From Salvator merianae (Eukaryota > Chordata > Lepidosauria > Squamata > Teiidae): 64,000 bases of DNA. Where the stretch lies: the NCBI GenBank assembly GCA_003586115.2, contig QVOM02000074.1, forward strand, positions 2,359,870-2,423,869. Reading direction: 5' to 3'. The notes below the pieces were generated by a model. It saw only the letters and a list, made by a program, of their open reading frames with translations. It was not told where the DNA came from and made no database searches. A program made the translations under genes and the position numbers. Shown piece after piece: positions 23,320 through 31,988 of this stretch (positions are counted from its first letter, which is position 1; every line of letters begins with the position of its first letter).

Positions 23320-23704
23320 GTAAGATTTTGTAGGTGGTTATCACAGTTCAGTCCAACTCACATCAAGCTTACAGCATAGGCCAGGTGAAAATGATCAGAC
23401 TTCTGACTCTTCACTTTCCATGCCATTCCCAGACATTAGTGGTAGGGGTTCATATCACTGCACTGCCAATATCAAAACCAAATTTCCTTCATGGGGCTGT
23501 TGTGAAGATTAAAAGAAGTACCAGGATACACACTGTCTGTACTTCTTCATCTCTTTCAAGGAAAAACAACATGATGATCATGGTGATACAGAACAATGCA
23601 TTCTTCTGCTAACTCACTGAGGCTCCCTCCAGACATCAATTATTTTTTCACTTATGTTTTCACAGACAAGTTTAAGTCAGGGTGCAGTATTCCCCAATAA
23701 CTTT

Positions 23705-23800
23705 ATTACCTGCCAGCTGATTTTGAAAAGATAAGCAGGGTTAGATTTGATTAGAACCTGGATGGGAGACCACCAAGAAATTCCACGGTTGTAGGCTAGA
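23705..23800 (+). repeat. 5S-rRNA-derived SINE or 5S pseudogene
   Basis: Contains GATAAGCAGGGTTAGATTT and GAACCTGGATGGGAGACC followed by a GTTGTAGGC-like end. These correspond to the 3' two thirds of 5S rRNA (AGCTAAGCAGGGTCGGGCC, TTGGATGGGAGACCGCC, TGTAGGC), which includes the internal polymerase III promoter boxes. Many substitutions exclude a working 5S gene. 5S-derived SINEs are known in squamates; the sequence after 23800 may be the SINE body, but I cannot define its end. Confidence 0.7.
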
Positions 23801-24350
23801 CTAGGAAGTCCAAAACAGCTCTGAGAGTAACATTGACACTCACATGAATATACATGCATCCCAAACTAGCGGTGGTTGCTCTATGGTTCATGCCCTCCCC
23901 TTTGCCAGCTTCCTCTCTCCCTCCATTGCCTCTATTACTGCTGACCAGGCATGGAGGCAGATGAGTGATTGAGTGAGTGTGCAGGTACATTGTAGCCACC
24001 TAGATCCCGCTCTTCAGAGTGTAGTAGTTAAGGATGCTTCCCCCAGCATCCACCCCAAAACCCAAGAAGAGCCAGTGGGCAAAGAAAGGAATCCAGCCAG
24101 TGCCCTACTTCTCCTTCTCCTGTGCACAAGGTTCCAAGGAAGTACCCAAGGGCAGAGCTGCATACACTGCCCAGGTCTCCTCTTCAATCATTTGCTTGCT
24201 ATCTCTCCTCTTCTGCCCCCTCTCTGCCAGTGCTGCAGTGGCCTGGTCCTCCTTCTCACTCTTTCCTCTGAAGAACAGCTTTTAGGCTCTCCCAGGAAGG
24301 GGCTACCTGCAGCAAGTGTCCTAGCTCTCCCCTCCCCTATAGATCCAGCC

Positions 24351-24384
24351 AACCCTAACCCTAACCCTAACCCTAACCCTAACC
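24351..24384. repeat. Interstitial telomeric repeat (AACCCT)5.7
   Basis: A perfect run of AACCCT, 34 bases, the vertebrate telomere repeat (C-rich strand on plus). It is flanked by ordinary complex sequence on both sides, inside the large FAR intron. Short pure tracts like this are usually explained by telomerase-mediated break repair or by chance expansion. Confidence 0.95.
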
Positions 24385-24911
24385 ATACTGTATTATAATA
24401 AAAATATAATCCACCCATCCTGCCAGGGAAACCTTCAGAGGGATATAAGGTTATGTAATTTATTCTATGGTTTGTTGTAATCATATCCTGCTATATACAA
24501 TCACTGTCTGAGACTATACTGTAAAAGATTTTTGAGTTGTTGGCCTACATGTAAAGAAGACTGTAAAGACCACTACACTGATTTCATTTTGAGATTATTA
24601 TATTGTTACTCCTAATAGCCAGTGTCAAATATCCCAAAATAAAGCATAAACAAGGAAGACAAGATATGGTATAGCATAGTACCTGACTTAACCCATTAAT
24701 AAACACTTCTGCAGATAATTTTCACAAGATCTAAGAAATTGCATTCTATAACTGGTATGTTGTTATGAACAGTAGCAAATGGTGGCACATCTTGGAACAA
24801 ATCTGTCAGACCTTTTTAAAGTCTGAAATGTGATAAATACTTTTTGATTCAACCAATGCATTAGACCTAAGAGGCATCTGCAGTGTGTTTCAGGCAGTGT
24901 ACATACACAAT

Positions 24912-25109
24912 TAAAAAAGCACCTCTGAGGTGCTTCAAATTGCTTCAAAACTCTTTGCGGGTAGAATTGTTCACACGTCAGTCTGCCCCCCTCTCAGTCA
25001 TGAACATTCTAGACTAGAAAATATGGATTACAGGTGAAATGAGAACACAAAGGCCACAGGCTACATCTGTAAGGCTCTTTTGAGTTACTTCTTTTGCTAT
25101 GTGTGAATG
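24912..25109 (+). repeat. Unclassified interspersed repeat, copy 1 (matches 39388-39575)
   Basis: Shares, in order, AAAAAAGCACC, TTCACACGTCAGTCTG-like, TGAACA-TCTA-ACTAGAAAA, TGGATTA-AG-TGA and TATGTGTGAATGCA with the segment at 39388-39575. Length and spacing agree, so both are copies of one ~200-bp family. No coding frame; probably a MITE. Confidence 0.6.
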
Positions 25110-26317
25110 CAGATTCAGGCTGCATCTACACTTCTGGTGGAGGCGGCTTCATTTAGGGTAGATGGAAGGAGGTACCCCCTCCAGGGTGCCCTCCTCGTCT
25201 CCGTTTCGGAACAAGGAGACAACATTTTCCTCACCACCTTCATGCAGGGTAGGAAAAAACCACCCTGCAATGGAGATGCCTTTGAGAGTGATTGTGCTGG
25301 AAAACAGCCCATAAGATTGCCACAAAGGCACCTGCTGCTGCCAGAAATGGAGATGAGGTGGCAGTGGGCACCTTCCAATAAGTGAAACAGCCTTTATGAA
25401 GCCACTCACTGTACTTCCAGGTTCTTCTCGGTGCACTCCTAGGCACCACTGCTAGTGGTCATAAACAACAACAGAACTTGCTACCTTTGCATATCTTTTG
25501 ACATTAGAAATATTGTCCTAATTTTAAATAAATCCAGTTTGATCAGGATTGATTTTCTATTTTAAATAGAAAAATGTAAATCAAAATAATAAGATAGATA
25601 AACTGCATAAAGATGCAATCAAACTATAAGCAAGCATCAATATTCTCTTTCTGGACATAGAAAAAGGCATGGGAAGCTTTCAGGTATTTCAGGTCTTAGA
25701 TAAATTAAATCTGTCAAGGTAATTTAAGCAATTAATATCCCTTGAATCAAGACATATTTTATTCTAAGTAGCATTATCTGATGGAAATATATAGTAACTA
25801 GATTCTTTGTGGCATTTCTGTAGCACTTCCTTAATATCTGGCAAAGCTACTCTGCCTGATCCTTAAATGGGATATGCAACTGTATACTACTAATTGGCTT
25901 TACCTGAGGTGAGAGGAATCTTCTTATTTAAACTGAATGCACTTGCACACTATCATTTTGCACAATTTATTCTGCTTTGTTCTTAAAGTGGGGAGGAGAC
26001 AACCCTATGAGCAATGCTAAACCATTGCCTATTTGGAACTTATTCAGCCTTGTATTTCAACAGATTACCAAACTGAGTTTTTAAAATTTCAAAATTCTCC
26101 TTGTTTAAACTGGAAGCTAGGATTTATTTCTAAGCTATCCCATACAGCCTGCTCTCTCTTTGCCGCATGAACAATTAACAGAGAACTCCATTAGCATATT
26201 TAGAAGAACAAAGCCTTTTTGAATAGTTTTTAAATTATTATTTGTATTTGTATTCTTTAAAAAGTAGGGATGCTTCAACCATGTATAACAACTGGTAAAT
26301 GAAGCAAAAAAAACAGT
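25110..26317. other. Intron DNA, no recognised gene
   Basis: A GC-richer block at 25115-25450 has overlapping open frames on both strands but no recognisable domain and is probably another small repeat. The remainder is AT-rich and featureless to my reading. Confidence 0.35.
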
Positions 26318-27030
26318 AATCAGGTTTCATCCCATTGTTTCTAGTTCTTCCTTCTTGTGTGAGAATAGGGCTAATCCTTCTGCACTGTGACAGCCCTTCA
26401 GATACTTGAAAACAGCTATCATGTCTCCTCTAAGTCTTCTCTCCGCTCTTCGTAGGACATGGCTTGCAGACCACTCACCATTTTGGTAGCCCTCTTCTGA
26501 ACTTGCTCCAGTTTGTCAACGTCTTTTTTAAATTGGGGTGCCCAGAACTGGACACAGTACTCCAGATGGGGTCTGACCAAGGTAGACTAAAGACAAATAA
26601 TTACTTCTCATGATCTAGACTCTATGTTCCTCTTGATACATCCCAGGATGGTGTTTGCCTTTTTTGCAGCTGCATCACACTGTTGACTCATGTTCAATCT
26701 GTGATCTATTGGTACACCCAGGTCCTTTCCACATGTGCTGCTGCTCAGCGAGATTCCTCCCATTCTGTATTGGACTTTGTCATTTTTCTTACCCAGATAT
26801 AGGACTTTGCATTTCTCCCTGTTAAATGTCATTCTATTAGTTTCAGCTCACTGTTCATGCTTATCTAGATGTCTTTGAATCTTCTCCTTCTCCCCCCTAG
26901 TGTTAGCAACCTCTCACAACTTTGTGTCATCTGCAAATTTGATCAGTGTCCCCTCGACCCCCGCACTGAGATCATTTATAAAAATCTTGAACAGCCCTGG
27001 ATCCAGGACACTGAACTTCACTATAATACA
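26318..27030 (-). mobile_element. CR1 LINE fragment (same subfamily as 14153-15331)
   Basis: The minus strand encodes MTFNREKCKVLYLGKKNDKV and ISLSSSTCGKDLGVPIDHRL (26608-26832), nearly the same peptide as the CR1 at 14.6-14.75 kb. It is preceded by the TPRT-end region (GTCTGACCAAGG = LVRP) and followed by the KFADDTKL region around 26925-26945. It lacks the ATTCTATG 3' terminus and has stops. Confidence 0.9.
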
Positions 27031-27534
27031 TCAAGTGATCACCCTCCTTCTGGCACTTTCCCCTGCTATGGGAAACCAGGAAACTTCAGAGGAGGCAAAA
27101 TGGGCAGGGAGCATGTCACAAAAGAGTCTAAGAGCAAACCTAGGGACATCTTGACAGTGTCCTGAGTACTCCACTACCACCTCCTATCAGAAGTTTGGGC
27201 AAAGAACAGAAATGTCAAGTGAAAAGAGATATAAAGGACCATTCCTACTCCGGAAAATGACACATCTACCCCAGTCAAAAGCTCACAGCTGGCAGGAAAT
27301 CAACCAAGGGAATTGCACTAAAATAAAAAAGGACCAAAGTAGCCTAATTATATATCCTTTGTCCTAGATCAGGGAGGACCTTGGAGAGTACTAACAGAAT
27401 AAGTAGCACAGAATTACTGCTGCTGTATTGATGCCTTACTGAGAATAAAAAGTACCTATAAGCAGCATCCCTAGAGTCATAAACAGGGATCTGAGGTTCA
27501 CACTAAAACCTTCACCGAAATGTTGACCATTGCT

Positions 27535-28010
27535 TCAATATTTATTTACATTTATATGTAAATATAAATGTAAATACCTAAAGGTCTCAAGGTGGGTCAC
27601 AATGAAATCATTATAAAACAGACAAAATAAATTAGCTAAAACTGTAACAGTGCCTGAATTTGGAAAAGATGCTGTTCCCCCAGCCAAAGCTCACGGCAAA
27701 GAGGTCCATCTTCACCAGTCATCTGAAAACATACAATGAGGGTGCCTGACACACCTCAGAGGGAAGACTATTCCATAACCTGTGGGCTATCACTGAGACT
27801 GCCCTCCCATGCACCCCCACCCCCTTAACTGCTGAAAGAGGTGGCACTGCCAAGAAGGCCTCACCGGCAGATCTTTGGGCACAGGTAGGTCTATAGGGGA
27901 GGAGGCATTCCTTTAAATATTTGGGGCCCAAGCCATTTAGGGCCTTACAGGTTAATGTTAATACCTTGAACTGGTAGTAGATAGGTAGCCATGGTGCAAT
28001 TATTTTAGGA
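27535..28010 (-). mobile_element. L2 LINE 3' fragment
   Basis: A minus-strand frame (27719-28036) encodes YYQFKVLTLTCKALNGLGPK and LWNSLPSEVCQAPSLYVF, the C-terminus of L2 ORF2 (compare YRAQIKVLTLTYKVLNGLSPK at 42.75 kb). The left end is an A/T-rich tail, TATTTATTTACATTTATAT in reverse, typical of L2 3' ends. Confidence 0.8.
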
Positions 28011-28265
28011 AACTGATACATGGTTATTTTTGTCATCTGTCTTCAGATTTTTCTGTCTCTATTAATTTAACTTACCTTTTTAAAAAAAAACTGGTAATCC
28101 AAACATAGATATAAGTTATAAACATTTCCACTACAATATGTTCCAGTATTTCATTCTTTTCTACTGTCCCCACTCTCCTACAAGTCTACTTCCACAATTA
28201 TTTCTTCTATTTCCTTTGGGAAGTCTTCTATTCTTTCCAATCCAACTTTCCCCTCCTTGATCTCT

Positions 28266-28395
28266 ATATTATGTTGTCGCTGTTCAGTCATTAAATCATG
28301 TCCAACCCTTCACAGCTCCATGGACCTTAGAATGCCAAGTCTGTCAGCAATGTGTGTCACTGCCATGAACAATGTTTCTGCTGTACTCTTTCAAT
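28266..28395 (-). mobile_element. BovB (RTE) LINE, 3' end segment
   Basis: Contains GTCGCTGTTCAGTCATTAAA and CATGTCCAACCCTTCACAGC, which follow the BovB 3' region (TTGTTCAGTC-TCGTGTCCGACTCTTTG type). The same element continues at 29191 after an inserted CR1. BovB is characteristic of squamates (and of the mammals that received it by horizontal transfer). Confidence 0.65.
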
Positions 28396-29190
28396 ATATA
28401 TCATTAGTGGAACATGTCCACATACAGTGAAAAAAGCGAATTCAGTGCTAGGGGTAATTAGGAAGGGAATAGAAAATTAACTGATAATTGTCTTTGTGCC
28501 TCTTTATAAATCTATAGTGAAGTCACATTTGGAATGTTGTGTACAATTATGATCACCACACCTCAGAAATGATATTGTGGAACTAAGAAGAACTATAGAA
28601 AAGGGCAACCAGAATGATCAAGAGGCTGGAGCACCTCCCTTATGAAATTAGAGTGCAATACCTAGGGCTCTCCAGGCTTGAAAAACAGTATTTAAGAGAA
28701 GACCTGGTTGAAGTATATAAAATCAAGCACAGGGTGGAAAAAGTGGAGAGAGAAAAAATATTTTCTCTATTGCACAACACTAGAACCAGGCAGCACTCTA
28801 CTAAGCAGATAGGAAGGAGAATTAGGACTGACAAGAGGAAGTATTTTTTCACCCAGAGGGATATGAGAGTATAGAATTTACTACTAGAAGAGGTGGTGAC
28901 AGCAACCAGCCTGGACAGCTTTAAGAACAAGTTAGACAGATTCACAGAGGACAGCAGTCTCAATGGCTGCTACAATTGATGCTTAAGTAGCGCCTCCAGA
29001 TTTGAGAGACAAGCAGAATGCCTCTAAAGGTAATTTGCACAGAATCAAGAGCAGGTGAAGGTTTTGCCTTCATCGTCTGCTTGAGAATGCCCAGGAACAA
29101 TTGATGGGCCACTGTGCGAGGATGATGGACTAGATGGGCTGTAGCCTGATCAGGCAAGGTTCCTCTTATGTTCTTATTGATTGATTTGAT
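28396..29190 (+). mobile_element. CR1 LINE 3' fragment inserted in BovB
   Basis: Encodes the CR1 RT C-terminus (28614-28874: RLEHLPYEIRVQYLGLSRLE, VYKIKHRVEKVEREKIF). It ends with the CR1 3' UTR phrase GCCTGATCAGGCAAGGTTCC, then TTATGTTCTTATTGATTGATTT. BovB sequence lies on both sides, so this CR1 is the younger insertion. Frameshifted and inactive. Confidence 0.88.
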
Positions 29191-29488
29191 CTCTTTGCAG
29201 TCCCTTTGAGGGACTCTCAAAGGTCTTCTCCTGCACCATGATTTGAAAGTGTTGATTCTTTGACACTCAGCCTTCCTTATGGTTCAGTGCTCACAGCCAT
29301 ATATTACTATAGGGAAAACCATAACTTAGACTTTAAGGGCCTTTGTTAGCAAGGTGATGTCTCTGTATTTTAACATGCTATCCAGGTCTGCCATAGCTTT
29401 CACCCCAAGAAGCAAGTGTCTTTTGATTTCATGGCTGCAGTCACCATCTGCAGTGATCTTTGAGACCAAGAAAATAAGATCTGAAACT
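29191..29488 (-). mobile_element. BovB (RTE) LINE, second segment
   Basis: Contains GGCTGCAGTCACCATCTGCA followed by a GTGATCTTTGAGACCAAGAA-like run and, earlier, CAAGTGTCTTTTGATTTCAT, phrases that I recognise from BovB/RTE reverse-transcriptase coding sequence read on the complementary strand. Interrupted at 29488 by a MITE and continued at 29657. Confidence 0.8.
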
Positions 29489-29656
29489 CAGCAGTGGCCC
29501 GTGACTTTAAGGGCGAGTGTTCGCGGCCCGCACAAAGCGCGCCATGGCTGTTCGTGGGGCCTCCGTACTGGTGCAGGCCCGAAGGCCTCGCAAATGGCCA
29601 TGGCGTGCTTTGCGCAGGGCCTGAACACCTGCCCTTAAATTCACGGGCCATCACTG
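29489..29656. mobile_element. hAT-type MITE with 8-bp target-site duplication
   Basis: A 168-bp near-palindrome. The left arm starts CAGCAGTGGCCCGTGA and the right arm, reversed, CAGTGATGGCCCGTGA. Homology continues for about 60 bases per arm (AAGGGC, TGTTC, GCGCCATGGC-like). It is flanked by the identical 8-bp word CTGAAACT at 29481-29488 and 29657-29664. An 8-bp duplication and CAG termini are the signature of hAT transposons. It lacks a transposase and is non-autonomous. It interrupts BovB, whose sequence continues seamlessly when the insert and one duplicate are removed. Confidence 0.92.
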
Positions 29657-29740
29657 CTGAAACTGCTTCCATTTCTTATCCCCTTATTTGCCAGGAAATG
29701 ATGGGACCAAATACCATGATTTTAAGGTCTGTCCAGACAG
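29657..29740 (-). mobile_element. BovB (RTE) LINE, third segment
   Basis: Continues the BovB coding region after the MITE: CTGAAACTGCTTCCATTTC then ATGATGGGACCAAATACCAT, corresponding to the BovB phrase around GAAGTGATGGGACCAGATGC. The element fades at about 29740. Confidence 0.75.
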
Positions 29741-31404
29741 CAAGAGGATACTGTGGGATCATATTTAGATTTCATAATTACCTCTAGCTAGTTCTGCCAG
29801 ACTGCAGGAGGCAATTCCTGGCTCTTACCTCCATCTGATATTTCATCACAATTCTCTTCCTGGTTGTAATGCCAAGATGCCAGCCAAGTTCCCACCCACT
29901 TCCCTTTGTCTTTTTCTGCATTTGGCTGGTAGGTCCCCAGCATTAAAGATCCCAGCGGCACTGCTGAAGGTTTTGTAATGCCAATGTATTGTATTTTCAC
30001 CAAAGTAACTCTGGATTTTATTGGAATTGCCATGGATATGTTTGGCAATCAGAATATAGTCCCAGAAGAAATTTGGGCTTTAACCCACATCTGGAGTCAC
30101 CTTAATGTTTTAATATTGAGCTTCAAGTTGAGTTTTTCCCTATCCTCTTTCACCCTATATTAGATTGGAAACATATTCACCATATTTGTCCTATTTCCTT
30201 CTTCACCTTGTTCCCTTCCATTCTTATTCTTTTCCCAACTATAGCCTTTCCATCACTCCATCATCCATTTATTTTTATCTTTACATCCATAAACTAATCT
30301 TGCCACCAATAACAATTTCTGAAGTAGATATTAATTTTTTATTTCCTTATTTCTCCCAACTGTTCCTCCTAAAAGGATTTAGCTCTGTTACATTAATTTA
30401 TTTTATCATTATTAAAGGTTGTGCCACAGGAGTTTCTCTACAGAGCATTTCCCTAGCATTCAAAGTTCTTCTGTTGTGAGACCAAGTATCATGCCACAAT
30501 TACAATGCGCAACCTGTGACACACATCTGGACTATGCCTATCCTGTGCCCAAACTTGAGTTCACATTACCTCTTCCTATACGACCAGTTTGGTAGTACAG
30601 AAAAGAGATCGTGCAAATTGAGTGTAAGCTTCACTGCCTTACAGCTAGAGGATAGGACTCACTGCAACATGCAAACATAATACACTTACTGACCCATCAT
30701 TTATAAAAAAGCGTGTCTTTAGGACTGTGCAAAATATCACATCTTCTATCAAACTGGATCACCATACATATACAACAGTATGCCTTCCAAATTATCAACT
30801 CCTATAAATTTCATCAAACACAGTCAATTTTAAAAACATACCTCCAACTGACACAAACCAAACAGTACATAAAAGCTGTATCTTAGATGTTTTTCATGAA
30901 TATTAATAAAAAATAGCATAGGCATGTTCCAATCACATACAAAAACTAAGTTAATGAGCAAAATAATAAAATATTTAGAGATTATGATCCCCCCAAAATA
31001 TACCCAATTTATAAAAACTTAATTATAAACAATGTATAGAGGAAACAAATTAAAAAATGAGCAGAACTCCAATTTTGCTAGCTAAGAACAATAACAGCAG
31101 TCACAATGAGCACATTATCTAACCTATCTTGTCTATTTCAATCACTGTCACATATAACAAAGACAGAAAATTTATTTTAAACAATGGCAAAGGTCCATAC
31201 TGAAGTTTGTTCCTCTGGGAAAATCACATATTTATTATATTTAAAAAACCAACAAAGGAAACTTAGGAATTTCTAACTATGAATTGTACTATGTGGCAAC
31301 ATGCATTAACAATATGAAGGATTCAATGCACATATCAATATCCCTAAATTGCAGAGATGGAACTCTACAAAATATAAACGTTGCTGCTTGTTAACAGGAA
31401 TAAA
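29741..31404. other. Intron DNA, pyrimidine-rich then AT-rich
   Basis: 30160-30480 is strongly C/T-rich, similar in composition to the 3' parts of L1-like elements in reverse, but I cannot align it. 30480-31400 is AT-rich with no recognised element or exon. Confidence 0.35.
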
Positions 31405-31505
31405 AGTTACAGCTGTTGCAGAATGTAGCAGCAAGACTATTGATGGGCACTAGTGACCATGTCAGTCTTAAAGAAATTGCGCCTGTTGCCAATTTGCTAC
31501 CAAGA
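31405..31505 (+). mobile_element. L2 LINE fragment
   Basis: About 100 bp matching the L2 at 42.66-42.76 kb: TTGCAGAATGTAGCAGCAAG, then CAGTCTTAAAGAAATTG and GCCAATTTGCTACCAAGACC (the LQLVQNAAARLL ... LKELHWLPI region). Confidence 0.75.
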
Positions 31506-31764
31506 CCAATTTATATATTGGTAGACTTTTGGATGTCTAAGTCAGGTTTCTACACATGAGTTCAATACTTACTTTTGTCATTTGCAAGGCATCTTAGGAA
31601 CTTACCCTTCACAAATACTAGGGGTTCCTGTGCCTATTTGTAATCTACTGACAATAATATCATTAATGTACATATGTACAATATCATACATAATATCACC
31701 TAACGACATCTACTGTAGAAGTCAGTTGCCACCACGTATTCCTAAATAAAGTTAACTGCCAAAC

Positions 31765-31953
31765 CTTGCATTTCACCATATCCACCACTCTCTCTTGCAT
31801 TGATTGCCCAGCCTTGGGCCTCACAAGAATATAAATTGTTTTCACATCCGGGCTGGAACGCAGAAGCTTTTCCACCAGTACTTTGCCCATAAAACCTGTG
31901 GCTCCTGTAACAAGTATTGATTTTCCATTGTAGTAAGCTGCAATTGAAGACAT
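31765..31953 (-). CDS. FAR2: Fatty acyl-CoA reductase (FAR2-like), first coding exon with start codon
   Basis: Encodes residues 1-63, starting [20 protein letters not shown]. Residues 16-23 form the TGxxGxxG dinucleotide-binding loop (TGATGFMG) of the extended SDR fold. [14 protein letters not shown] and [17 protein letters not shown] follow as in all vertebrate FARs. The N-terminus is nearer to FAR2 (as I recall, M-x-IAA-Y-GKSIL) than to FAR1. The start ATG is chosen because it gives the family's usual N-terminus and because the exon begins only 35 bases upstream. The donor is AAG|GTTTGG at 31764, phase 0, matching the phase of the next exon at 3303. That intron is 28.5 kb. The longer open frame past the donor is intron read-through. 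Which FAR paralogue this is needs a tree. Confidence 0.92.
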
Positions 31954-31988
31954 GTTCCCTTGAGCTTCCAGCTTCTTTGTAGAACGAT
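31954..31988 (-). other. FAR2: 5' UTR part of the FAR first coding exon
   Basis: Thirty-five bases before the ATG. The acceptor is the pyrimidine-rich TTTTCCCTTTCTACTAG (31989-32005), so transcription starts in at least one further non-coding exon to the right, which I could not locate in the window. Bases before the ATG read CAAGGGAAC, with A at -2 and G at -6, a moderate initiation context. Confidence 0.75.

Noticed and set aside
24188..24484. Minus-strand frame encoding a GLGLGLGL repeat
   Set aside because: It is the translation of the telomeric AACCCT tract, not a protein.
31696..31764. Extension of the FAR frame by 22 residues past codon 63
   Set aside because: A GT donor at 31764 with matching phase to the exon at 3303, and lack of similarity of the extra residues to FAR proteins, show it is intron read-through.
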